Source of the DNA: Hyphomicrobiales bacterium
GTDB taxonomy: Bacteria; Pseudomonadota; Alphaproteobacteria; Rhizobiales; Rhizobiaceae
Reading direction: 5' to 3'
Length of the DNA stretch: 64,000 bases
NCBI GenBank assembly: GCA_900471605.1
Contig: UCEY01000019.1
Location: 1 to 64,000 of the forward strand
The translations under genes and the position numbers were made by a program. Under the pieces are notes generated by a model, which worked only from the letters and a program-made list of their open reading frames with translations, had not been told where the DNA came from and made no database searches. Below are positions 20,201-28,835 of this stretch, piece after piece. Within the stretch, counting starts at the first letter, position 1. Each line of letters starts with the position of its first letter.

Positions 20201-22891
20201 GGCGAGATCGACAAGGCGTTGAATCCGCCCGGCGCTCCGCCGCTGACGTACGACAGCACGAATGAAGGCTATGTCCACGCGCCGTCGCTCAACCACGCGG
20301 TGGCGGCGGCGATCCTGCGCAACGGCTACATCTCCAACGCCAATCCGAAAAATCCGAACATGATGGCGGTCAACTTGTCATCGGATCGCGTGCGCACTGG
20401 GCTTTCGCTGCTGGAGGGTATCCGCGGGGGGCAGAATCTGGGCGCCCTGCTCGGCTACCAATTCGAGCGCGGCCTGCATGACAGCAACTCGGTTGCCGAG
20501 GTCGACCAATACATCTTCGACCTCCGCAAGGCATTCCCGCTGGTCGCGGATCGGCTGAAATCGACCAAGAGCGATCCAGACACGCCGATCGAAGCGGTGG
20601 CGGCGAGCAATGTCGTCGATGGCATGGCCCTCGCCGCGCGTGTAAAGACTTCCGGCACGAACTTCTCGAGCCTCCTGCCCGGCGCAAGCCAGAAGGCGCT
20701 CGACGTGATCGGGGCGCAGGCTGCGCTGCTGCTCGCGAGCTATGATGCGGTGGCCGATCTGGCGCTGGCGGAAGGCGTCTACCAGGCGGTGATGGGCAAT
20801 TACGACCGCGTCGCGAGCACGCTCGATTCCTACAGCAAGGGCCACTTCCCGCCCGACCCCGACGTCGTGAAGACGCCGCGCAACGGACTGGCGCTGACGC
20901 ACCGCGTCGGCCTGCAGCTCGAAAGCGGGCGTGATCCTAACACTTCGCCGGTGCCAGGCCTGGCCATGACTCCGCGTGCGATGGCCGAGCCGGCGCTGAA
21001 CGCCTGGGCAGCGGCGATGCTCCCCTCGCTGGAGCGGATCGGTTGCGTCGCGACCTATGTCGATGCGGCGGGCGCCGCGATCCCCCTCGAGGTGACGCTG
21101 CGCGATCTGAAGCTGCAGCCGCTCGACCTGATCCACATCGTGCCCGACGATGCGCGCCAGGACATGACCGAGCTGAACGACCGGATCGTCAGCCATGTCG
21201 TGGAGAGCGCGCCGCTGCGCCCTGATGGGGGGGTAACGATCGCCCATATGGCAAAGTTCGCGGCCGACATCTCGATCTTTGAGGCCCTGCCACTGCTCCG
21301 CGCGCTGCGCCGACTGGTACTCCTGTCACGGCCGCTGCGCGCCGCCGATTGCGCGCTGAGCGGTGAGGCGGATTCGCATTTCGACGACGACGTCTCCATC
21401 GATCCGCAGCGCGTGACGCTCGGCCGCGATGCATTGCAGGCATTGCGCAACGATTGTAACGCCTTAGCCGCGGCATTGGCCGGGGCGCTGGCCGATCCGG
21501 TAGCCAACGGGGCCGCAATCGTCGCCGGCGCGGATGCGACGATGGACCAAGCCGTGGACCTCTTCCGTCGCGGGTCGCAATTCAGCCTGCCGCACAGCGG
21601 ATGGGGCTTCGCCTTCGCCTGGCGGCGCGGCGTGTTCACCACGCTGCTCGACAAGATCGCCAAACGCACCGCGCAATGGCAGGACAATCTTGCCGCGTTT
21701 GACGATTGGATCGCCAAATACGACGCCTTGGCCGCGGACGCTGACGACAAGGCGCGGTTCGAGATCCTGCGCCGCGCCGAGAGCGAGGTCGCGACCGCGA
21801 AGACCGATCCGCTGCCCGCCAGTGCGGACGATTTCCGCACCACGCTGCTTGCCCTGCGCTCGATCTTTGCGGCCCGGCGGCAGAGCTTCTTCAACCTCCT
21901 GTCAACAACACGAAGCAAGGCGAGCGACCTGCTCGGCGATGCGCGAGTCCTGCTGCCGGTCGCAGATATTGATCCGACGCCGCTTACCCTCAACGACGAG
22001 GAGACTGCGACGATCGTCTTCGTCCAGGAGACGCAGGCCGTCCTGACCGCGGTGATGGCGGATATTGACAGCCGCCTCGTCGCTTCGCAGGCCGCGCTCG
22101 ACGCGTCCACCGCTGCGGCCAATGCGCCAGGCAGCGTGAAGTCTCTGCAAGACGCGGCCACGGCGCTGTTCGGCGAGCATTTCGTTCTTCTCCCCGAATT
22201 CGGCCTGAAAACCGCGCAGGCGGCCGAGATTGAGGCAGCACTGGCGGACGGCGCCGATGGCGGACCGCTTCTCTCCTATCTCCAGACCACTGTGGGCCTC
22301 GATCTGCCCGTCGATGAATGGTTCACGGGCGCAGCGCGGGTGCGCGAGAAGCTGCGGACCTTCGAGCAGGTCGCAGCGCTCGGCACGGCATTCGGCGCGG
22401 CCGAGCCGGTGCTGTCGCCGGCGCAGATCCCTTATCAGCCGAAGGACAGTTGGCTGGCGCTGCAATTCCCTGCCGATTACGCATTCGACAGCCAGCGCCT
22501 GCTCTACACCGCACATTACGCCGTTCCGTTCCAGAAATCGGCGCGGCAATGTGGCCTCCTGCTTGACGAATGGAGCGAGGTCGTACCTAAACGCGATGTC
22601 ACCACCGGCATCACCTTCCATTACGACCGGCCGAACAGCGAGCCGCCCCAGGCCATGCTGCTGGTGACACCACCGGAATATAGCGGCGCCTGGCAGTGGG
22701 CCGATCTGGTGGACGCGCTGAATGACACGCTGGATCGCGCCAAGCGTCGTGCGGTCGAACCGACGCAGGTCGATTCCACCGCCTATGCCCGCTTCCTGCC
22801 GGCGACTATTACCGCGGTGACGGTGAATGCGCTGACGATTACACTCAACCTCGCGCTCAACAATGCAGGCTACAAGCCGGGAGGCAGCTGA
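17291..22891 (+). CDS. 1866-residue protein of unknown function with N-terminal coiled coil
   Basis: The largest gene in the window; no named family recognised. Residues about 3-90 are Ala/Glu/Arg/Lys-rich with heptad-like spacing, consistent with a coiled coil. FLLFPVRLETRF (about 110-121) resembles LFNRLETRP at the start of the next protein. The long middle region is mixed alpha/beta, with TIGYWMETMMSPVFSD and RIGRQPYGILPATVYGRMRW as landmarks. The last ~200 residues include SWLALQFPADYAFDSQRLLY and GLLLDEWSEVVP. No signal peptide or clear membrane helix is visible. It starts 13 bases after the preceding stop (weak GGTGG site), and its stop codon abuts the next ATG. The size and lack of catalytic motifs suggest a structural or scaffold protein. 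Confidence 0.7.
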   Translation: MSDFETARDQLAEARAKSAAAAAALLTARSRFLRVKAQQSTLARSFDAKDTAQSAKRDALIAEHADAEAATKSCEAALAQLRGAERIAVVNFAALADPRTAISRLSDDVPFLLFPVRLETRFKTVQVAQATKQDPPHQHSQAAAQQRTEQQLWVRVYPDTCSIDTFEPELSDTEVTSGRTYWAQIWQAGGQEDQERGAWRSLVASHGSGRAAWIVKNYLPANIADKPVKADRDDLVLTITGEAAIAPAEWDDIAAYWKAEWLAKDDMAARIDASDALTAQVGAGRAAEVIATMRPVNFDPPPLRETPPPPKLVSVAYLQLPPSDDAAGKSLSWSRAPKAVLLPDRFVLLCYGDSGDPMVVLGQPVAAPLVVGADPLASKEEQLKQLDGELRMPDEMKWMVDFDRAVSEGMGFRLPLTAAQAQKGFKRLIVLGVRLSSEPIAAKAELETLIQHHRYGRGGFQILSQGTPTNNTETEGSGYTRGDNPDASFDVLFKNAAPAASSNWLKKTDGQWLAESLGIDPAVFTDTPGATGMDQAEARAMNTALWPSTIGYWMETMMSPVFSDQAVESTRSYFTQYVSGRGIVPAVRIGRQPYGILPATVYGRMRWLYQDAHATFAPSAGMPAYLRQLLPLLRKVDAEWTDLAKQVSHVGKAGDAHQILLDIMGLNSGAVEYTQRFAKSAQQVFNEANLGGFGELLGALVLAGLDQASTDLLAQLGYSGDRPAIMEKYYLGKFNVLSGPLIDDRPLSETDPIRAYTASGKNYIQWLIDAAHSSMDDLRLQKGFANNKAPNALLYLMLRHALEMGAHDASLRLYRDHGLMTATEINQLKSEPVFIHVTPSAPVSESRYAPLYRTAPAITKSPTLLMGNYIAASIGLLFATRYLNDQVRALDVLKDAPTARLERVFAEHIDCCTYRLDTWMQGYLHVQLTQMRGITDGSNAAPKQGLHLGAYAWLENVRPENKVMTPVHLRGEIDKALNPPGAPPLTYDSTNEGYVHAPSLNHAVAAAILRNGYISNANPKNPNMMAVNLSSDRVRTGLSLLEGIRGGQNLGALLGYQFERGLHDSNSVAEVDQYIFDLRKAFPLVADRLKSTKSDPDTPIEAVAASNVVDGMALAARVKTSGTNFSSLLPGASQKALDVIGAQAALLLASYDAVADLALAEGVYQAVMGNYDRVASTLDSYSKGHFPPDPDVVKTPRNGLALTHRVGLQLESGRDPNTSPVPGLAMTPRAMAEPALNAWAAAMLPSLERIGCVATYVDAAGAAIPLEVTLRDLKLQPLDLIHIVPDDARQDMTELNDRIVSHVVESAPLRPDGGVTIAHMAKFAADISIFEALPLLRALRRLVLLSRPLRAADCALSGEADSHFDDDVSIDPQRVTLGRDALQALRNDCNALAAALAGALADPVANGAAIVAGADATMDQAVDLFRRGSQFSLPHSGWGFAFAWRRGVFTTLLDKIAKRTAQWQDNLAAFDDWIAKYDALAADADDKARFEILRRAESEVATAKTDPLPASADDFRTTLLALRSIFAARRQSFFNLLSTTRSKASDLLGDARVLLPVADIDPTPLTLNDEETATIVFVQETQAVLTAVMADIDSRLVASQAALDASTAAANAPGSVKSLQDAATALFGEHFVLLPEFGLKTAQAAEIEAALADGADGGPLLSYLQTTVGLDLPVDEWFTGAARVREKLRTFEQVAALGTAFGAAEPVLSPAQIPYQPKDSWLALQFPADYAFDSQRLLYTAHYAVPFQKSARQCGLLLDEWSEVVPKRDVTTGITFHYDRPNSEPPQAMLLVTPPEYSGAWQWADLVDALNDTLDRAKRRAVEPTQVDSTAYARFLPATITAVTVNALTITLNLALNNAGYKPGGS

Positions 22892-24751
22892 ATGGCTATC
22901 ATCACCGAGATCCAGGATCTGCAGCACGCGCTGATCGCACGCGCCTTCCCGACGATTACGCTGTTCAACCGCCTGGAAACCCGTCCGCGGACCGACAATT
23001 TCGCCCGCGCCCTCAAGGCCGAGGTGCGCGACGCGCTGTGGATGCTCACCCGGCAATGGCAGATGGGGGAGTTCGAGGGCGATGACGCAGGCTCGCCGAT
23101 CTTCGCCAAGGTACATCTCGCGCGCACGCTGCTGGAAAAATACAAGGCCGGTGACGGCTCGGTCGAGATGTTCGACGGCACCGTGCCGTTAGAGGCGAAG
23201 GTCGAAAAGCTGGCGGTGCCCTTTGCGATGGGCGGGCTCGACGTCTCGCTCGACATCCGGCTCGCAATGGGGCGCTATTGGCTGAAGCTGCTGCGCTCCT
23301 TAGGCGATTTTACCGCCCCCTTCGCCGCCGCCTATCCGGTGCACGTGCCCGATCCGGCCAATCCGGCCGACGCACCGATCTGCGCCCATAGCGAAGCCTG
23401 GAGCAGTTTCGCCGCGGCGGCGGGCCGCGCGATGGACGGCATGAAGCTTTACCAATATGTCACCGCCGATCCGGCGCACCATGCCTATGACGGCATTGCC
23501 GGGCTTGCCGGTCAGGAGGCGCAGGTCGATGCATTGACCGCGAAGTTCGTCGCGTGGTTCGGGCGGCAATTCTATCAGCCGCAACCCGGCCAGGCCGAGG
23601 CCTGGGAACCTGCGCAACTGGAATACCGCTTCGCCTGCTCGGCGCCTGCAGCCGGCGGGGAGAAGGTGTTCACGGCCGATGAATATTACCAAGGTCATCT
23701 CGACTGGTACAGTTTCGATATCGATCCCAAGCAGAGTACGCTCGGCGGCGCGCCGCTGCCGCCAGGACCAGCGCTCGGACACGACACGCAGACGCTGCTC
23801 CCCTCGCCTGTGAGCTTTCCCGGCATGCCCGACACGCGCTGGTGGGCGTTCGAGGACGGCAAGACCAATTTCGGCGACGTGAAGCCGGACACGACCGACA
23901 TCGGCAAGCTGCTGCTGGTCGAGTTCGCACTGGTCTATGCCAATGATTGGTTCCTGATTCCCTACACGCTGCCGGCAGGCTCGCTCGCCAAGGTCGAGGG
24001 ACTAGTGGTCACCAATGTGTTCGGCGAGCGCACCTGGGTCGAGGCGGCGGGACGCGGCAAGGATGACGACTGGCAGCGCTGGGCGATGTTCATCGTCAAC
24101 ACGGCAGGCGACAATGGCGAAGCCGCGGATACTTCGCTGCTCGTGCCGCCCTCGGCGATGAACGTTCTGGAAGGCAAGCCGCTCGACGAGGTGCTGCTGA
24201 TCCGCGACGAGATGGCGAACATGGTGTGGGGTATCGAGCGGACAATTCCGCTGCCTTCGGGGCCGACGAAACCGGGCCGCGAGGCCGCACGCGAGTTGCA
24301 CGCCTATCTGCAGGCCAAGATTGCGGCCGCGCCCCCGGCACCGCCGCTCTTCGAAACAAACGCCTCGATCACCTATCGGGTCATGACCACGGTGCCGGAG
24401 CAATGGATCCCCTTCGTGCCGGTGCATATGCCGAACGACGTGCGACAGACACAGCTTCAGCGTGCCGCGATGCCGCGTATCCTGGACGGCGATACTGCGC
24501 TGCCAGCCAAGGTGCGGCCGCGCACGCGGCTGCTGCGCGAAGGCCTCGACCAATCTCCGTCCGTCGCCTATTTCATCCATGAAGAAGAAGTGCCGCGCGC
24601 CGGCGTACGCGTGACCCGCAGCTTCCAGCGCGCACGCTGGACCGACGGATCGGCCTGGACGTGGCTTGGCGCGCGCAAGCAGACCGGCCGTGGCGAAGGC
24701 TCCAGCGGACTGGCCTTCGACAGCGTCGTCGATGCGCCCAAGCAAAGCTGA
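22892..24751 (+). CDS. 619-residue protein of unknown function, last gene of the giant-protein operon
   Basis: No named family recognised. The N-terminus carries LFNRLETRP (25-32), sharing RLETR with the preceding protein. It is followed by the striking block ALWMLTRQWQMGEFEGDDAG (48-67). Other landmarks are DEYYQGHLDWYSFDID, FPGMPDTRWWAFEDGKTNFG and LLLVEFALVYANDWFLIPY, the last a hydrophobic segment more like a buried core strand/helix than a membrane span. No signal peptide is seen. The ATG directly follows the TGA of the 1866-residue gene. The operon ends here; about 240 bases with no obvious terminator separate it from the convergent decarboxylase gene. Confidence 0.7.
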   Translation: MAIITEIQDLQHALIARAFPTITLFNRLETRPRTDNFARALKAEVRDALWMLTRQWQMGEFEGDDAGSPIFAKVHLARTLLEKYKAGDGSVEMFDGTVPLEAKVEKLAVPFAMGGLDVSLDIRLAMGRYWLKLLRSLGDFTAPFAAAYPVHVPDPANPADAPICAHSEAWSSFAAAAGRAMDGMKLYQYVTADPAHHAYDGIAGLAGQEAQVDALTAKFVAWFGRQFYQPQPGQAEAWEPAQLEYRFACSAPAAGGEKVFTADEYYQGHLDWYSFDIDPKQSTLGGAPLPPGPALGHDTQTLLPSPVSFPGMPDTRWWAFEDGKTNFGDVKPDTTDIGKLLLVEFALVYANDWFLIPYTLPAGSLAKVEGLVVTNVFGERTWVEAAGRGKDDDWQRWAMFIVNTAGDNGEAADTSLLVPPSAMNVLEGKPLDEVLLIRDEMANMVWGIERTIPLPSGPTKPGREAARELHAYLQAKIAAAPPAPPLFETNASITYRVMTTVPEQWIPFVPVHMPNDVRQTQLQRAAMPRILDGDTALPAKVRPRTRLLREGLDQSPSVAYFIHEEEVPRAGVRVTRSFQRARWTDGSAWTWLGARKQTGRGEGSSGLAFDSVVDAPKQS

Positions 24752-24987
24752 GACACAGCGCGCCGGCAGTGGGATCCGTTATCCAATTGATCGCCCTCCA
24801 CTGAGTGTTCGAGTGAGATGGCGGCTAACCTGCGTTGCAGAGGTAGTTGACGCATTCGACGGACGAGAAGTCCGGCAGCGCCGCTGCCGACGCGTCCGAT
24901 GGTGGCGTCATCGTTGGGAAAGATGCCGGCGAGCTCGGTCCTTCGCTTGATTTCTCCATTCATCGGAATGCCGGCCGGCAAGACGCT

Positions 24988-26643
24988 TTAGTTCTGTTTC
25001 CACGTTGCATTGTCGGGGATCGACCGACTGGGCACGACCACCTGTATGATCGACGGGCTGCTCACGTTTTCCAACGCGCCGAGGATCGCGTCCTTGAGTT
25101 CGCCGTATGTATGCGCTTCCCAGCCTTGGCACCCAAAGACATCGGCGAGTTTACTGTAGTTCCAGCGGTGCAGGATGCACGAGTTGCGGAACGGCGTGTC
25201 GGTTCGAAAGACCGATGCATCGGCAAGCCACTGCTCGACGCCGTAGACCCCGTTGTCGATGACGAAGATGATCGGATTCAGTCCGAAACGGGTTTGCGTG
25301 GAGAGGCATTGAGCGGTCATCTGGAAGCCACCGTCTCCCGAAAAAACCATCACCCTCTGGGACGCTTCCTTCGCCAGAGACACACCGGTGGCAGCCGGCC
25401 CGATGTAACCTATGGCCGAATAGGAGGATTGGACGATGAAGCCCCGGGGAGCGGCGATCTTAAGCAGCATGCTTCCGAAATAGTTCAGGCTTGCGTCGCT
25501 TCCGACGATCGTGTTTCCGTCGATGTAGTAACGGACAAGATCGTAGAAGCCCTGATAGGTGATCTCCTCCGTCAGATTGCCAAAGGTTGGCTCCGGGCGG
25601 ATTTCCTGCGGCAGATCCCGGCGCGGGCAGATCAAGTTCTTCTCAAGCAAGCCATCGAGCAGATCAACCAGTGAAACCTGCGCGTTGAACACCGTGCCGT
25701 ACTTGAACGTATCGAATGAAGCAAATGCAGTTTTTCCTAAATCGATGGGCCAGCCGAGATCGTTGATGTCTGTCAGCCAGACGCCGAGCGCCAGGACGAA
25801 ATCGGAGTTTTTCATCAGTCCCTGAACTGATGCAGACGAGGATTGCCCGTCGAACACGCCAGCGAACTGCGCGTCCTCTTCAGACAGTATCGCCTTGCTC
25901 AACAGCTCGGTAACATAGGGGATCTGCAACTGCCGGATCAGCTTTTCCGCCTTGTCGCAAAGCCCGAACCGGTCGATCTCGACCCCGATCCAGAGCAGCG
26001 GATTAGTCGCCTGCTGCAATCTTTCGCCGATCTGCCCGATCGTTTGGGCCAGGCTGTCCGGGTCGGACAAGACAGGTGCAGCACTCAAGGCATTGGAAGG
26101 ACGCTGACATTCCAGGTCCACCATATCCTCAAGCAGCTCGATATAAACGGGACGTCGCTCCGTGATGCACTGAGTCAGCGCATAATCGATCAGCATGGGC
26201 GCCAGATGGGGGCTGTCGATACGCACTGCGGCGGCCGTTACGTATTCGAAGACTTGGAGATCCGTTTCGCGCCCACTTATGAAGTGGTGGGAACTGTAGC
26301 CGGTCTGCTCGAAGGTGAGCGTCTTCTTGATGCTGGGCGCCCCGTTGATGAGAACGACCGGCACACGCTCCACGAAAGAGCCGGCGATGGCATTGGTCGC
26401 ACAAAGCGCGCCCGCGGAATAGGTGACGCAAAGCGCACCAATCCCCTTGAGCCGCGCATATCCGTCGGCAGCATAGCCGGCGTTCAGCTCGTTGACCTCT
26501 TCGATCACCTGAATGTCGCTCTTCTCGACATAGCTGGTCACCCATTCGATCGAATAGTCTCCGGCGATGGAGAACAGGTGCCGCAGACCCAATTCGTGGA
26601 GTCTATCGACCAGATACTGCCCGACCGTGTATTTCCCGTTCAT
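24988..26643 (-). CDS. ThDP-dependent 2-keto-acid decarboxylase (pyruvate/indolepyruvate decarboxylase family)
   Basis: A 551-residue enzyme that should decarboxylate a 2-keto acid to an aldehyde using thiamine diphosphate. The start is set at ATG 26641-26643 (MNGKYTVGQYLVDRLHELG) with GGGAG upstream, rather than the longer open frame. The catalytic Glu is in NELNAGYAADGYAR (E52). The ThDP/Mg2+ motif GDGGFQ... ending DNGVYGVE begins near residue 433. Family members include pyruvate, indolepyruvate and phenylpyruvate decarboxylases; the substrate cannot be told from sequence. It is the last gene of the minus-strand unit, 34 bases after the metallo-hydrolase gene. Confidence 0.85.
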   Translation of the reverse strand: MNGKYTVGQYLVDRLHELGLRHLFSIAGDYSIEWVTSYVEKSDIQVIEEVNELNAGYAADGYARLKGIGALCVTYSAGALCATNAIAGSFVERVPVVLINGAPSIKKTLTFEQTGYSSHHFISGRETDLQVFEYVTAAAVRIDSPHLAPMLIDYALTQCITERRPVYIELLEDMVDLECQRPSNALSAAPVLSDPDSLAQTIGQIGERLQQATNPLLWIGVEIDRFGLCDKAEKLIRQLQIPYVTELLSKAILSEEDAQFAGVFDGQSSSASVQGLMKNSDFVLALGVWLTDINDLGWPIDLGKTAFASFDTFKYGTVFNAQVSLVDLLDGLLEKNLICPRRDLPQEIRPEPTFGNLTEEITYQGFYDLVRYYIDGNTIVGSDASLNYFGSMLLKIAAPRGFIVQSSYSAIGYIGPAATGVSLAKEASQRVMVFSGDGGFQMTAQCLSTQTRFGLNPIIFVIDNGVYGVEQWLADASVFRTDTPFRNSCILHRWNYSKLADVFGCQGWEAHTYGELKDAILGALENVSSPSIIQVVVPSRSIPDNATWKQN

Positions 26644-26677
26644 GGCCCAAATGCTCCCTTTGTCCGAAAGATGAAAG

Positions 26678-27502
26678 CTAGAATTGGCGCGCATTGCCGA
26701 AGAGACGCGGCATGTAGATGTCGAAAATTGCCGGGCATTTCCGTTCCGGATACTGTTCGAGCATGAACCGCTTGAAGTCTTCGTTCACCAGCCCCTTCCC
26801 GGCGGCATCCATGGCGACGGTCAGGTATTCGATGTTTCGTGCAACCTCGTTCCTGTCTGCCGGAACGCCGTGTCCGGCCAGAAACACGTCGTAGTCGCTA
26901 AACAGCATCCCCTGCAGAACCTGGGCCCAATGGTTCATGCTTTGCGTCAGATAGAGATGAGTGCCGCTGTAAATCAGGTCCTGTGCGATGAAGACGCCAA
27001 GGTCGGGAAGCGCGATGGTAAGAAGAAAATCGATCTCGGTATCCACGACCTCACCGAAGACATATCTGACCCCGTCGATGATTTCTTCGCCGGCGCACAC
27101 CGCTTGTCCGGGTATGACGACGGTATCGGGCGCAAGATTGCCCATTTTCCAATGATCAAGTCTTGAGTCCTCGCCGTGCTCCTTCAGGAATTCGATGGTC
27201 TCGGCAAGAGCATAAATGGAAATGTCGTCGAATGCGGCGCCCAGGCCGAACCAGTGGTCTGGATGCCTGTGCGACAGATAGATCCGATCGATGGGCTTGC
27301 CGATGCCGTCGGCATATTCCCTGAACTTCAGCGCGTAAGGGACCAGAAACTGCCCATCGACGAGAACGAGTTTGTTCTCGCTTTCGATGATGTGCGTCGC
27401 GTTGGCGATATTGTCATCGGTAAACGAGGAGATGAACGTGTGAAGCCGCACACCGCCTATTCGCCGCGTGATGATGATGGGATCGGGCAGTTGCGCTACC
27501 AT
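26678..27502 (-). CDS. Metallo-beta-lactamase-fold hydrolase
   Basis: A 274-residue protein with the dinuclear-zinc motif HRHPDH (H78, H80, D82, H83) and later LAGHGVPADR, which supplies a further His ligand. ATG 27500-27502 is chosen because GAGAGGA lies eight bases upstream; the upstream open frame is unsupported. No signal peptide is evident, so it is unlikely to be a periplasmic antibiotic lactamase. It more likely cleaves an ester, lactone or thioester intermediate in the pathway of its neighbours. It sits 97 bases after the isomerase gene and 34 before the decarboxylase gene. Confidence 0.82.
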   Translation of the reverse strand: MVAQLPDPIIITRRIGGVRLHTFISSFTDDNIANATHIIESENKLVLVDGQFLVPYALKFREYADGIGKPIDRIYLSHRHPDHWFGLGAAFDDISIYALAETIEFLKEHGEDSRLDHWKMGNLAPDTVVIPGQAVCAGEEIIDGVRYVFGEVVDTEIDFLLTIALPDLGVFIAQDLIYSGTHLYLTQSMNHWAQVLQGMLFSDYDVFLAGHGVPADRNEVARNIEYLTVAMDAAGKGLVNEDFKRFMLEQYPERKCPAIFDIYMPRLFGNARQF

Positions 27503-27599
27503 GAAGGTTTTCCTCTCTCGAAAATCATCGGGGGCGGCCATCATGCGGGTGGCAGCCGTGAGGGCGGGTGCCCGCAGCAAAGCGATCGCCTGTCCGCCA

Positions 27600-28619
27600 T
27601 CACCGGCGGACGGCGGCAAACGTCGCGAGCTTGTCTTCCAATGTCTTCAGCGCGCTGCGGGCGACGTCATATGCGCTGTCGCGTCCTGTCTCAGGCTCAT
27701 CCTCGCCGGGCCGCCAGAAGCGTCGGCGCGTCATCCGCATCGAACTGTCGAAGGGTGGGATCGCGTTGAAGACCTCCACCAGATAGGGGCCAGTATAAAC
27801 CGGCTCGATCTCGCCCAGCACGATGTCCCAGGGGATCCAGCTATCGGTCACGGCGCCGCGGTCCGGCGCCGAAATGTGGATGTAGTTGAGCTGGCCCTTG
27901 CGTGTGGCCCGCTCGACATTGTTCCTAAAAATCGCCGGGCCTCGACTTTCCATCACGACTTGCGCCGTGTCGATCGTCACCCCGCACATCGGAATGTTGT
28001 AGGTGTCCAGGAAATCGAGTGCGTCCGAGACCATGGTCGCGCCTGGCGTTTCCCAGTTCTTGACCGGCTCGATGGCGAGTTTTACCTTTTTTTCATGTGC
28101 ATATTCCGCCAGTTCCTTGAAGGGGGAGCTGGCCGCCGCGTAACGGGGCTTCATCCAGTCCTGCAGCGCATCGCTCCAGATCCCGTCACCGGAATCGGTC
28201 AGCGGAAAGACCCCGTAGGGATAGAGGAAGGGACCCGACATGATCGCCCCCTCCCCGCCGAGCACAGCGGTGATATCGACGCGCGACTTGAGATAGGCTA
28301 TCGCCTGTCCGCGCTGTTCCTCGTAAGGCGAGGTGGGATCGAACGTCCTTGTCGTGCCGACATTGGTCGTAAATTTCGCATGCCGGAAACCTGCATGATC
28401 GAACGCCTTTTTCAGGCGAACATAGCTCGCGACCTCGTCGCGGTGATCGACCATGGCCGGCCCGGTGGCGATGTGCAGGTCGAAACCCGTATAGCCCATC
28501 TCGGTGAGAGCCCGCAGATGCCGGATAAGGATCTGGGTATAGGCCTCGTCATCCGGCCTCGCGTCCGCCGTGAACATGAAGAAGCTGAAATATATGTCTC
28601 GCTTGAATGGCTTTTGCAT
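27600..28619 (-). CDS. Sugar phosphate isomerase/epimerase-like TIM-barrel protein
   Basis: A 339-residue xylose-isomerase-like TIM barrel (AP endonuclease 2 superfamily). ATG 28617-28619 is preferred over the ATG six bases upstream because GGAG is eight bases from it and only two from the other. Landmarks are MGYTGFDLHI, LAIEPVKNWE (metal-binding Glu), VTIDTAQVVM and YIHISAPDRG (metal-binding His). Family members isomerise or epimerise keto-sugars and act on 3-keto-glycosides and inositol derivatives. With the inosose-dehydratase-like neighbour it suggests handling of an oxidised sugar. Confidence 0.8.
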   Translation of the reverse strand: MQKPFKRDIYFSFFMFTADARPDDEAYTQILIRHLRALTEMGYTGFDLHIATGPAMVDHRDEVASYVRLKKAFDHAGFRHAKFTTNVGTTRTFDPTSPYEEQRGQAIAYLKSRVDITAVLGGEGAIMSGPFLYPYGVFPLTDSGDGIWSDALQDWMKPRYAAASSPFKELAEYAHEKKVKLAIEPVKNWETPGATMVSDALDFLDTYNIPMCGVTIDTAQVVMESRGPAIFRNNVERATRKGQLNYIHISAPDRGAVTDSWIPWDIVLGEIEPVYTGPYLVEVFNAIPPFDSSMRMTRRRFWRPGEDEPETGRDSAYDVARSALKTLEDKLATFAAVRR

Positions 28620-28835
28620 CGTCATAGCTCCAGCTGACTCTACGTTTTGAAGAGCGGTTGATCGGCGTGACTGAATTTTCGAATGAGCACGGCTGTCCCA
28701 TCATCTGTAATTTCGATGCGAACGAATTCGACTGAACGGTCCCGGAACTCAAAACTTAAACGCTATACAACGCTAGAAAACATCCATAGATTGTGCTGAA
28801 AAAGACGGCGATGCCGTCATATCCGCCCTTCAGGA

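Noticed and set aside
6730-24751. Interpretation of the giant-protein operon as a phage-tail-like contractile injection system
   Set aside because: No sheath, tube, baseplate, spike or AAA+ loader motif is visible in any of the six proteins.
25843-26766. 307-codon plus-strand open frame
   Set aside because: Overlaps the ThDP decarboxylase in antisense; no family features or ribosome site.
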